NCBI RefSeq assembly: GCF_021228295.1
Contig: NZ_JAJQPD010000012.1
Location: forward strand, 58,979 to 122,978
Origin: Agromyces humatus
GTDB lineage: Bacteria > Actinomycetota > Actinomycetes > Actinomycetales > Microbacteriaceae
Length of the DNA: 64,000 nt
Reading direction: 5' to 3'
Of this stretch, positions 1-8,526 are shown piece by piece (within the stretch, counting starts at the first letter, position 1; each line of letters starts with the position of its first letter). Below the pieces are notes generated by a model that did not search any database, was not told the origin of the DNA, and saw only the letters and a program-made list of their open reading frames with translations. The position numbers and the translations under genes are program-made.

Positions 1-86
1 TCGATGATCGCCGCGTCGTCGGGAGCGACATCCGTCACCTTCGGCGCCGAGCGCCGCGCGAGCACCGCCTCGCGAACCGATGCCAC
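1..86 (-). CDS. Nitroreductase-family protein, N-terminal fragment
   Basis: Only the first 28 or so codons are inside the window; the gene runs off the left edge. The reading starts with GTG at 86, two bases after the msrB stop codon, with a GAGG ribosome-binding motif seven bases upstream. The peptide begins ASVREAVLARRSAPKV, which resembles the start of small actinobacterial nitroreductase-family oxidoreductases (the RRS motif binds FMN phosphate in that family). The near-zero spacing indicates an operon with msrB. The family call rests on a short piece and is tentative. Confidence 0.55.
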   Translation of the reverse strand, partial: MASVREAVLARRSAPKVTDVAPDDAAII

Positions 87-88
87 CG

Positions 89-490
89 TCAGGCCTCGGC
101 GGTGAAGCCGAGTGCGAGTGAGTTCATGCAGTAGCGATCGCCGGTGGGCGTGCCGAAGCCGTCGGGGAACACGTGGCCCAGGTGCGAGCCGCAGTTGGCG
201 CAGCGCACCTCGGTGCGCACCATGCCGAGCGACGTGTCCTCGATGAGCTCGACGGCCTCGGGGCGGACCGATTCGTAGAAGCTCGGCCAGCCGCAACCCG
301 AATCGAACTTCGTGCCGCTCTTGAAGAGCTCGACGTCGCAGGCTGCGCAGGTGTAGATGCCCGCGCGCTCCTCGTCGAGCAGCTCACCCGTCCACGGGCG
401 TTCGGTCGCCGCTCCGCGCAGCACGGCGTACTGCTCGGGGTCGAGCTCGGCACGCCACTCGTCGTCGCTCTTCTTCACGCTGTAGGACAT
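89..490 (-). CDS. msrB: Peptide-methionine (R)-S-oxide reductase MsrB
   Basis: MsrB reduces the R epimer of methionine sulfoxide in proteins, a cytoplasmic repair activity. The 133-residue product has the whole family pattern: zinc cysteines in two CxxC pairs (C48/C51 and C97/C100), the GCGWPSF motif with C66, the GSHLGHVF motif, and the catalytic cysteine in RYCMNSLAL (C121). The start at 490 is preferred over an ATG at 496 because GAGAGG then sits at proper spacing, while it would abut the upstream ATG. The gene is followed immediately by the nitroreductase-like gene on the same strand, which fits a redox repair pair. Confidence 0.97.
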   Translation of the reverse strand: MSYSVKKSDDEWRAELDPEQYAVLRGAATERPWTGELLDEERAGIYTCAACDVELFKSGTKFDSGCGWPSFYESVRPEAVELIEDTSLGMVRTEVRCANCGSHLGHVFPDGFGTPTGDRYCMNSLALGFTAEA

Positions 491-700
491 GCGCATCCTC
501 TCGGGGGCTTCGGATCTCGTCTTCCATCGTCGCAGGTCGGGCGACGAGGTTACGGATTCGTACGTCGGATGCAACGCACGACGGATGCCCCGTGTTCCGT
601 GCGGGGCACACGCCGCGGCTGCTCGCCGTGCACTCGGGTCGCCGTGCCTAGGATGTGCAGCACAGGGCGCGTGATCGCGCGGCCTCGACGGGAGATGGAC

Positions 701-997
701 ATGGCCGCAGAGCGCGTACCGACCCGGCCCGACGATGCCGACCTCGACGAGCGGCAGCGACATGTGCTCGCGTTCGAGGCTCGCGCCTGGCAGCGGCCCG
801 CGCGCAAGGCCGAGGCGATCCGCGACGAGTTCGGCATCTCGGCCACGCGCTACTATCGGATACTCGGCGAGCTCATCGACTCGCCGGCGGCCCTCCGGCA
901 CGATCCCATGCTCGTCAAACGCCTGCAGCGCATGCGTTCGGCGCGCGCGGAGGCCCGCAGCAGGCGTTCCCTCTCGCTCGGCCGACCGCTCGACTGA
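701..997 (+). CDS. DUF3263 family protein
   Basis: A 98-residue protein of the actinobacterial DUF3263 family, for which I know no assigned function. The central part (about residues 18-70) is predicted helical and contains a KAEAIRDEFGISATRYYR segment typical of the family, which reads like a small helix-turn-helix. The start at 701 is chosen because GGGAG lies six bases upstream; an in-frame ATG at 695 abuts that motif. The next gene, encoding a LytR C-terminal domain protein, begins 31 bases downstream, and these two families are commonly neighbours in actinobacteria. Confidence 0.85.
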   Translation: MAAERVPTRPDDADLDERQRHVLAFEARAWQRPARKAEAIRDEFGISATRYYRILGELIDSPAALRHDPMLVKRLQRMRSARAEARSRRSLSLGRPLD

Positions 998-1027
998 GCG
1001 CGGCCCCGACACTCGATACCTGGACAC

Positions 1028-1570
1028 ATGGCGCAGAAGTTCCCCCGCGATCGGTTCGACTCGATCCCGCACGGCATCGACCGAGTCGGTGCGCACCGCG
1101 CACCCGCGCGCCGCGGCGCCAAGTGGATCGCCTTCGGCTGGGCGGCGTTCGCGACCGTCGTGCTCGTGGCGATCGGCATCGGCGCCGTCATGCTGCTGAA
1201 CGATCGGCTGAACTTCGCCGCGCCGACGGTCACCCCGACCCCCTCGCCCGTGGTGACCGCCGAACCGACGCTCGCACCCGACGTGCCGGTGACGGTACTG
1301 AACGGCACGACCACGTCGGGACTCGCGGCGAACGCCGGCGAGTTGCTCACGGCCGGCGGCGTGACCGTGGGCGCGACGGCGAACGCGAGCGCGAACGACC
1401 TGGCCGAGACCGTGGTGTACTACGCGACGGCCGACCTCGAGGGCGCGGCGCGAGGTGTCGCCCAGTTGCTGCCCGAGGCCGAAGTGCGGCTCTCCGAGCA
1501 GTTCGCCGCGACGGGCACGCCACTCGTCGTCGTACTCGGCTCCGACTACGCCGCGAACGTCGCAGGCTGA
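1028..1570 (+). CDS. LytR C-terminal domain membrane protein
   Basis: A 180-residue protein with a basic cytoplasmic N-terminus, one membrane segment at about residues 33-57, a Pro/Thr-rich linker (PTVTPTPSP) and an extracytoplasmic LytR_C domain that opens with the typical PVTVLNGT strand. LytR_C domains occur at the end of cell-wall ligases of the LytR-CpsA-Psr group, but here the catalytic domain is absent. The protein is therefore likely a surface-anchored accessory or binding protein rather than a transferase. It lies directly downstream of the DUF3263 gene and probably shares its transcript. Confidence 0.85.
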   Translation: MAQKFPRDRFDSIPHGIDRVGAHRAPARRGAKWIAFGWAAFATVVLVAIGIGAVMLLNDRLNFAAPTVTPTPSPVVTAEPTLAPDVPVTVLNGTTTSGLAANAGELLTAGGVTVGATANASANDLAETVVYYATADLEGAARGVAQLLPEAEVRLSEQFAATGTPLVVVLGSDYAANVAG

Positions 1571-1641
1571 TCGCCGCGGGCCGATACGCCCGTTCGTGCC
1601 GAATCGTTGCCATTCTGCGATCATTCGTTGCGTCGACCCCC

Positions 1642-1669
1642 TTGTGCCCGCGTGTCACCTCGTTAGTAT
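1642..1669 (+). promoter_or_regulatory. Putative promoter of the cold-shock gene
   Basis: TTGTGC at 1642-1647 and TAGTAT at 1664-1669 are separated by 16 bases. If transcription starts around 1676, the mRNA leader before the csp start would be about 120 bases. Long leaders are known for CspA-type genes, where the RNA itself senses cold. Assigned by eye only. Confidence 0.5.
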
Positions 1670-1796
1670 CTGGAATTGGCCGCTCGAATCCCGTGTGACG
1701 CCGGCGCCGCTCTCGGCTCCACGTCTGCACGGCCCTGTGGCCCGGTACAGGCGACAGGCACGTGCTGATCCACACACAGCAACATGGGAGCAACGC

Positions 1797-2000
1797 ATGG
1801 CGAACGGAACCGTCAAGTGGTTCAACGCTGAAAAGGGATACGGTTTCATCACCGTCGACGATGGCGGCCACGACGTCTTCGTGCACTACTCCGCCATCGA
1901 CATGGCCGGGTACAAGGTGCTCGAAGAGGGTCAGCAGGTCGTGTTCGAGGTCGGCACCGGCTCGAAGGGGCCGCAGGCAGAGGGTGTCCGTCCCGCCTGA
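1797..2000 (+). CDS. Cold-shock protein, CspA family
   Basis: A 67-residue single-domain cold-shock protein that binds single-stranded RNA/DNA and acts as an RNA chaperone. Both nucleic-acid-binding motifs are intact: RNP1 as KGYGFI and RNP2 as VFVHYSAI, in the standard order after [11 protein letters not shown]. Length is normal for the family. GGGAG lies ten bases upstream of the ATG. An unusually long untranslated leader precedes it, and a strong hairpin terminator follows 17 bases after the stop, so it is probably monocistronic. Confidence 0.97.
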   Translation: MANGTVKWFNAEKGYGFITVDDGGHDVFVHYSAIDMAGYKVLEEGQQVVFEVGTGSKGPQAEGVRPA

Positions 2001-2017
2001 TCGCACCGCGACATCCG

Positions 2018-2047
2018 AACGCGCCGCCGGCCCTCCGGCGGCGCGTT
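2018..2047 (+). terminator. Intrinsic terminator of the cold-shock gene
   Basis: A perfect 13-bp stem (AACGCGCCGCCGG pairing with CCGGCGGCGCGTT) with loop CCCT, followed by a short T-rich stretch (CGTCGTTTT). Confidence 0.85.
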
Positions 2048-2104
2048 CGTCGTTTTCCGCGCCGCCTCTCGGCTCCCACGCGGGGTGTCGTGCGTCACGC
2101 TCGC

Positions 2105-2133
2105 TTGCACTCGTGCCGGGAGAGTGCCAGAAT
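2105..2133 (+). promoter_or_regulatory. Putative promoter of groEL
   Basis: TTGCAC at 2105-2110, a 17-base spacer, then CAGAAT at 2128-2133. The CIRCE operator begins five bases further on and would cover the start site, as expected for HrcA repression. Confidence 0.55.
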
Positions 2134-2137
2134 CGTC

Positions 2138-2164
2138 TTAGCACTCACTCGTTTTGAGTGCTAA
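2138..2164 (+). promoter_or_regulatory. CIRCE operator (HrcA binding site)
   Basis: The half-sites TTAGCACTC (2138-2146) and GAGTGCTAA (2156-2164) form a perfect inverted repeat with a 9-base spacer, exactly the CIRCE consensus. HrcA binds this element and represses chaperonin genes until heat shock. The groEL start lies 46 bases downstream. Confidence 0.97.
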
Positions 2165-3829
<1,665 letters not shown>

Positions 3830-3858
3830 TCCGACCACTCTCGCAACTCGCGAACACA

Positions 3859-3890
3859 CGATGGGCGCCTCCTCCGGGAGGCGCCCATCG
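3859..3890 (+). terminator. Intrinsic terminator of groEL
   Basis: A perfect 14-bp stem (CGATGGGCGCCTCC with GGAGGCGCCCATCG) and a 4-base loop, 30 bases after the groEL stop. Confidence 0.9.
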
Positions 3891-3912
3891 TCGTCGTATG
3901 CGGCTGCCCGCA

Positions 3913-3998
3913 CGCTCGGCGATCGTCTGATCGCCGAGCGCGTCGAACGTCGTCGCGAACGTCGTCGCGAACGTCGTCGCGAACCACACGGCCGTGTG
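3913..3998. repeat. Hairpin, 12-bp tandem triplet and palindrome between groEL and the WXG100 gene
   Basis: Three elements lie end to end in this convergent intergenic gap. A perfect 12-bp inverted repeat (CGCTCGGCGATC, loop GTCT) covers 3913-3940. Three exact tandem copies of GTCGTCGCGAAC cover 3949-3984. The palindrome CACACGGCCGTGTG covers 3985-3998. The hairpin and palindrome could act as terminators for the minus-strand WXG100 transcript; the tandem triplet has no obvious role. Confidence 0.8.
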
Positions 3999-4015
3999 AG
4001 CGGGGTTCGTGCCCG

Positions 4016-4306
4016 TCAGCGCAGGAACAGCCGCGCGTTCGACTGCTCGGCATCGAGGTACTGCGTCGCTGCGACGCCGAGTGCCTGGTTGAGACCGGTG
4101 AGACTCTGCTCGACCTGCATCTGCGTCGCGCGCCAATCGGCGACGGCGCCCTGGAATGCCGACGACGCCTGACCCGACCACGACGACTGCAGCCCGGTGA
4201 GCTGGCCGAGCAGCGCTGAGACCTCGGACTGGATTCTGCCGATGGTGCCCTGCACGGTGTGGGTGGCCGCCGAGACCTGCTCGGCGTCGACCTGGTAGCT
4301 GGTCAT
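4016..4306 (-). CDS. WXG100 family (ESAT-6-like) protein
   Basis: A 96-residue, almost wholly helical protein with the WSG turn at W43 between two helices, the hallmark of WXG100 proteins, which are secreted as dimers by type VII (ESX) machinery. Length is typical. The start at 4306 (MTSYQVDAEQ) is set by family length and an AAGGGACACC stretch upstream. No EccC-type ATPase or second WXG100 gene is near, so it is an orphan here and must rely on machinery elsewhere, if it is secreted at all. Confidence 0.9.
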   Translation of the reverse strand: MTSYQVDAEQVSAATHTVQGTIGRIQSEVSALLGQLTGLQSSWSGQASSAFQGAVADWRATQMQVEQSLTGLNQALGVAATQYLDAEQSNARLFLR

Positions 4307-4426
4307 TGGTGTCCCTTCGTTCGGTGTGCAACCGACGCTAGGGGGCGTGAGCGCGGGCGTTGCGGCGCGAACGATGAACCGGGCAGGGCGCACGCTCGGT
4401 GCGAACTGTCGAGGACGAGTGACCGA

Positions 4427-6256
4427 TCATGCCTCGATCATCGACTGCGGCGCGGACGACGAGCCCGCGAGCGGCAGCATGACCCGGAACGTCGCACCGC
4501 CGCCGGGCGTCTCGACGACGTCGACCGTTCCGTTGTGCGCTGCCACGATCGACGAGACGATCGCGAGCCCGAGTCCGGAACCGCCGGTCTCACGGGTGCG
4601 CGAGGTGTCGGCCCGCCAGAACCGCTGGAAGATCTTCTCGCGGATCTGGGGCGGGATTCCCTCGCCGTGGTCGATGACCTCGACGACGGCGCGCTCGTCG
4701 TCGTCGTCGATCGTCACCCGGATCTCCAGCGGGCCGCCGTCTGAGGTGAACCGGATCGCGTTGCCCATGAGGTTCGTGATGACCTGGCGGATCTTGTTCT
4801 CCTCGGCGAGCACGATCGCTCGCCGCACCGGCTTCGCGGCGCGCTCGGCGGCGGAAGCCTCCGCGCTCGTCACGCCTTCCACGCCGACGGACAGGTCGCC
4901 GGTGATCTGGAGGCCGGCCTGTGCCTTCGCTGCGGCCCGCTTGGCCGACGCGGATGCCGCTGCCGCCCGCTTGGCGGCCTGTGCGTCGCGGCGGGCCGCG
5001 ACGGCGGCGTCTCCGCGGACGCGTCGCCCGCGAAGGCGGGCGAGGGTCGCTCCGGCGAACGAGATCGGCGGGGCAGCCGGCGTCGACGCCAGGTCGAGCT
5101 CGACCTCGAGCTCGGAGGGGATGTCGCCCGGGACATCCCTCGCACCCTGTTCGGGTGCGATCACCGTGACGACCCGATCGGGGTGCGCCGCCATGGTGTC
5201 GAGTGCGGCGTCGCGCGCGAGCGGCACGAGGTCGACCTTGGCGAGTTGGAGCGGCTTCGCCTCGTCGAGTCGGGCGAGGGCGAGCAGGTCTTCGACGAGT
5301 CCGCCCATGCGGATCGCCTCTTTCTCGATGCGCTCCATGGCCTGTGCGACATCGTCTTCGGTCTGCAGGGCGCCCATGCGGTAGAGCTCGGCGTAGCCGC
5401 GCACCGAGACGAGCGGGGTGCGCAGTTCGTGCGAGGCGTCGCCCACGAAGCGTCGCATCTGGTCGATGGTGCGCGCGCGGTCGCGGAACGCCCGGTCGAT
5501 GCGGTTGAGCATGGTGTTCAGCGACCGGTTGAGCCGGCCGACCTCGGTGTTGGGCGTCGCGCCGCCGAGCCGCTGGCCGAAGTCGCCGTCGGCGATCGCG
5601 GCGGCCGTGCGCTCGACCTCACGCAGCGGGGTGAAGGTCGACGTCACGAGCATGCGCGTGAGCAGCGCACCGACGAGCACCACGCCGAGGCCGAACCCGA
5701 GGAAGATCGTGAGGTAGACGCCGAGGAGGCGCTCGGTGTCTGCCGACGAGATCGCGATGACGATGGGCACGAACGTGCCGTGCGCGTCGGCCGACATGAG
5801 GGCCGCGACGGCGCGGAAGGTCGGTGCGCCGTCGGCGTCGTCGAGCGGGAAGGTGACGTAGCGCCCGGCGTTGAGCGCGGTCACCTGCGCCTGCGTGAAC
5901 GTCGCGGGGAATGCGGGCAGTGCGGCCTCGTCGCGATGGTCCCAGTTGTTGCGCTCGTACTCGCCGTTGGCGTTGTAGACGGCGACGAACACCTCTTCGG
6001 ACGGAGAGAAGTCGAGCTGGTTGAGGTTGATCTGCGAGCGGGGATCGGCGTTGTCGATGGAGAAGTACCGCGACATGTCGCCAGAGGCGATGCCCTCGAG
6101 CTTCGCTTCCATCTGGTCTTCGACGTATGAGCGCAGCATCGCAGCCGTGCCGATGCCCGAGACCAGCAGTCCGAGGGTCAGCATCAGCACTGTCACACCG
6201 GTGATCTTGGTGCGCAGCGAGATGCGGTTCCACCGCTCGAACAGAGTCTGGTTCAT
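4427..6256 (-). CDS. Two-component sensor histidine kinase with an Ala/Arg-rich insertion
   Basis: A 609-residue membrane kinase partnered with the OmpR-type regulator 31 bases upstream in the same operon. Order of parts: membrane segment at about 17-41, extracytoplasmic sensor to about 175, membrane segment at about 178-204, HAMP, the HisKA box DASHELRTP with phospho-accepting H276, then the ATP-binding domain (N box NLMGNAIRFT, G boxes DHGEGIPP and GSGLGLAI). Between HisKA and the N box, roughly residues 371-485, lies an extra stretch rich in Ala, Arg and Lys that ordinary TrcS/MtrB-like kinases lack. Stimulus unknown. Confidence 0.95.
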   Translation of the reverse strand: MNQTLFERWNRISLRTKITGVTVLMLTLGLLVSGIGTAAMLRSYVEDQMEAKLEGIASGDMSRYFSIDNADPRSQINLNQLDFSPSEEVFVAVYNANGEYERNNWDHRDEAALPAFPATFTQAQVTALNAGRYVTFPLDDADGAPTFRAVAALMSADAHGTFVPIVIAISSADTERLLGVYLTIFLGFGLGVVLVGALLTRMLVTSTFTPLREVERTAAAIADGDFGQRLGGATPNTEVGRLNRSLNTMLNRIDRAFRDRARTIDQMRRFVGDASHELRTPLVSVRGYAELYRMGALQTEDDVAQAMERIEKEAIRMGGLVEDLLALARLDEAKPLQLAKVDLVPLARDAALDTMAAHPDRVVTVIAPEQGARDVPGDIPSELEVELDLASTPAAPPISFAGATLARLRGRRVRGDAAVAARRDAQAAKRAAAASASAKRAAAKAQAGLQITGDLSVGVEGVTSAEASAAERAAKPVRRAIVLAEENKIRQVITNLMGNAIRFTSDGGPLEIRVTIDDDDERAVVEVIDHGEGIPPQIREKIFQRFWRADTSRTRETGGSGLGLAIVSSIVAAHNGTVDVVETPGGGATFRVMLPLAGSSSAPQSMIEA

Positions 6257-6287
6257 TGCGGGCCGAGTCTAGGCTGCGAAGCCTGAG

Positions 6288-6980
6288 TCAAGGCTTGGAG
6301 GACTTCAGCATGTACCCGAATCCGCGCTTGGTCTGGATGAGCGGCTCGGTCGAGTGCTGGTCGAGCTTGCGGCGCAGGTACGAGATGTAGCTCTCGACGA
6401 TGCCGGCGTCGCCGTTGAAGTCGTACTCCCACACGTGGTCGAGGATCTGCGCCTTGGAGAGCACTCGGTTGGGATTCAGCATGAGGTAGCGCAGCAGCTT
6501 GAACTCGGTGGGGGAGAGTTCGACGGGCACGTCGCCGACGAGCACTTCATGGGTGTCTTGGTCCATCGTGAGCTCGCCGGTGCGGATCACGGCATCTTCT
6601 TCGGCGTGCATCGTGCGCCGCAGGATCGCCTTGATACGGGCGACGATCTCGTCGAGGCTGAACGGCTTGGTGACGTAGTCGTCGCCGCCGACGGTGAGGC
6701 CGGTGATCTTGTCTTCGGTGTCGTCTTTCGCCGTGAGGAACAGGATCGGCGCGGTGTAGCCGGCCGTGCGCAGGCGCTTCGTGACGCCGAATCCGTTCAT
6801 GTCGGGCAGCATGACGTCGAGGATGATGAGGTCGGGCTCCTCTTCGAGCACGGCCGAGATGGTCTGCGCGCCGTTGCCCACGGCGCGGACCGCGAATCCT
6901 GCGAACCTCAGGCTCGTCGTCAGGAGGTCGCGGATGTTGGGCTCGTCATCGACGATGAGAATGCGTGGTCCATCGCTCAT
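6288..6980 (-). CDS. OmpR-family response regulator
   Basis: A 230-residue regulator with a receiver domain (acid pocket DDE at 11-13, phosphorylated D55 in LDVMLPD, conserved Lys in FLTAKDD) followed by a winged-helix DNA-binding domain ending KRGFGYML. It is TrcR/PrrA-like. The start at 6980 gives the canonical MSDGPRILIVDDE N-terminus; the reading frame stays open further upstream without similarity. The cognate kinase follows after 31 bases. The gene lies 59 bases downstream of the SufR-like regulator on the same strand, so partial co-transcription is possible. Confidence 0.96.
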   Translation of the reverse strand: MSDGPRILIVDDEPNIRDLLTTSLRFAGFAVRAVGNGAQTISAVLEEEPDLIILDVMLPDMNGFGVTKRLRTAGYTAPILFLTAKDDTEDKITGLTVGGDDYVTKPFSLDEIVARIKAILRRTMHAEEDAVIRTGELTMDQDTHEVLVGDVPVELSPTEFKLLRYLMLNPNRVLSKAQILDHVWEYDFNGDAGIVESYISYLRRKLDQHSTEPLIQTKRGFGYMLKSSKP

Positions 6981-7039
6981 GGGTCGATTCTCTTGACGTT
7001 TGCTGAAACCTGCCTGTGAGTCGTGTGGGTGGCCGTCGA

Positions 7040-7708
7040 TCACGGCGCGGGGGAGATGCGGATGCAGCATCCGCCCGCTCCGGCATCGAGGTGCACACGG
7101 CCGGGATCGTCGCCGACCGCCTCGGCCATGCCGCACAGCATCGCGTGGTTGAGTTCGCACACGACGCCCGGGTTCCCGCGCGCAAGGCGGTGGAAGGGGC
7201 ACGTGCCGAGCACGGTGTCGTCGCCGTCGATCCTGGGCTCGAGCCCGGCTCGCTCGAGAGCGTCGTCGAGATCGGCGGATGCCCCGGCGAGCCGCCGCCC
7301 GCCGCGGAGGGCCGCCTCGTGCAGGGCGTCGCGCACTGGCACGTCGCCGCCGACGGCCCGGCCGATCGCCTCGGCCATGACCTCGCCCGCGAGTTCGTAG
7401 TGTCGCCGGGGGACCGACACCGACAGTTCGGCCTCGGGACGCACGTAGACCTTCGCCGGACGCCCGGAACCGGGCCCGGTGCGGCCCGTGAGTCGCCGGA
7501 ACTCGACGGCGAGCAGCCCGGCGTCGGCGAGTCGCTCGAGGTGGAACGCGGCGGTGCTGCGCGGAATCGCGAGGAGCGTGGCGACGTGGTCGCGGCTCAC
7601 GGGCTCGGCACTACGCGCGACCGCCGTGTAGACGCGACGCCGGGTCGGGTCGCCGAGTACCCTGACGGCGATCAGGTCGTCCTCGTAGCCGGACTCGTCG
7701 GTAGCCAT
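7040..7708 (-). CDS. ArsR/SufR-like regulator with a C-terminal cysteine cluster
   Basis: A 222-residue protein. Residues 15-75 form a winged helix-turn-helix (GDPTRRRVYTAV ... STAAFHLERLADAGLL). The C-terminal third carries C170 in GTCPFHRLA, C184 in VVCELNHA, C192 in LCGMAE and a CC pair at 214-215. The spacing resembles the iron-sulfur-binding tail of SufR-type repressors, suggesting control by an Fe-S cluster or redox state. It is divergent from the folE operon, and an AT-rich palindrome in the shared promoter is its likely operator. SufR proper normally sits beside suf genes, which are absent here, so its target is inferred from position only. Confidence 0.8.
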   Translation of the reverse strand: MATDESGYEDDLIAVRVLGDPTRRRVYTAVARSAEPVSRDHVATLLAIPRSTAAFHLERLADAGLLAVEFRRLTGRTGPGSGRPAKVYVRPEAELSVSVPRRHYELAGEVMAEAIGRAVGGDVPVRDALHEAALRGGRRLAGASADLDDALERAGLEPRIDGDDTVLGTCPFHRLARGNPGVVCELNHAMLCGMAEAVGDDPGRVHLDAGAGGCCIRISPAP

Positions 7709-7730
7709 GGCCTCATCGTAACTCTAAAAG

Positions 7731-7768
7731 CAATACATATTGACAAAAGAATTCTCCCGGCCTAGCGT
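7731..7768 (+). promoter_or_regulatory. Promoter of the folE operon with overlapping palindromic operator
   Basis: TTGACA at 7740-7745 and TAGCGT at 7763-7768 are 17 bases apart, a near-consensus housekeeping promoter. The palindrome CAATA-CA-TATTG at 7731-7742 overlaps the -35 box and lies in a strikingly AT-rich island in this GC-rich region. Repressor binding here would block folE and could also regulate the divergent regulator gene. Confidence 0.7.
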
Positions 7769-7862
7769 CGTCATGACGGGAGATGCCGCGCACGGGCCAT
7801 CCGATTGCGGGAAGCGCCGTGCGACCGCGTCGACCGGCCCGACCGCGATCCGAGGAGCAGCC

Positions 7863-8525
7863 ATGACGTCGACCGAACTCGCCGCATCGGCGACCAGCGC
7901 GCGGCGGCTGCACGCGGTCGCGCCCGACGAGCCGGTCGACGGGGCCATCGATCGGGCCGGGGCCATCGATCGGGCCGGGGCCATCGAGGCGATCGAGTCG
8001 CTGCTCGCAGCGCTCGGTCGCGACCCAGGGTCGACGCACCTCGCCGAGACGCCTCGCCGCGTCGCCGACGCGTTGATCGAGCTGCTGACGCCGCACCCGT
8101 TCGCGGCGACGACGTTCGCGAACGACGAGCACTACGACGAACTCGTCGTGGTCGCCGACATCCCGTTCAGCTCGTTGTGCGAACACCACCTGTTGCCGTT
8201 CCGCGGCGTCGCGCACATCGGGTACGTGCCCGGCGACCGTCTCGTGGGACTGTCGAAACTCGCGCGCGTCGTCGAGCTCTTCGCACGCGACCTGCAGGTC
8301 CAAGAGCGGATGACCCGCCAGATCGCCGACTGGATCGGCGAGACCCTCGAACCGTCGGGCGTCGGCGTGGTGCTCGAGGCCGAGCACCTCTGCATGTCGC
8401 TGCGTGGCGTGCAGGCCGAGGGAACGCGCACGGTAACGAGCTCGCTCGTCGGCTCGGTGCGCGACGACGATCGCACCCGCCGCGAGTTCCTCGCCCGCGC
8501 CGGCCTGCGCGGAACGGAGGCGTGA
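7863..8525 (+). CDS. folE: GTP cyclohydrolase I (FolE)
   Basis: Converts GTP to 7,8-dihydroneopterin triphosphate, the entry step to folates and other pterins. The 220-residue product keeps the zinc ligands (C106 and H109 in SSLCEHHLLPF, C177 in EHLCMSLRGV) and the core motif GLSKLARVVE. The first 45 residues are poorly conserved and contain an 18-bp DNA tandem duplication giving AIDRAG twice. The start at 7863 has GAGGAG nine bases upstream. The next gene starts one base after its stop. It may be a second, pathway-specific copy, because folB and folK are not here. Confidence 0.95.
   Translation: MTSTELAASATSARRLHAVAPDEPVDGAIDRAGAIDRAGAIEAIESLLAALGRDPGSTHLAETPRRVADALIELLTPHPFAATTFANDEHYDELVVVADIPFSSLCEHHLLPFRGVAHIGYVPGDRLVGLSKLARVVELFARDLQVQERMTRQIADWIGETLEPSGVGVVLEAEHLCMSLRGVQAEGTRTVTSSLVGSVRDDDRTRREFLARAGLRGTEA
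7944..7979. repeat. 18-bp in-frame tandem duplication inside folE
   Basis: Two exact copies of GCCATCGATCGGGCCGGG followed by a partial third copy; adds the duplicated peptide AIDRAG to the variable N-terminus of FolE. Likely replication slippage. Confidence 0.9.
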
Positions 8526-8526
8526 C

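Noticed and set aside
3949..3984. Possible CRISPR-like direct repeats
   Set aside because: Units are 12 bases and directly tandem without spacers; no cas genes in the window.
7040..7708. Calling the regulator SufR outright
   Set aside because: Cysteine spacing is suggestive, but there are no suf genes nearby and the position beside folE points to another target.
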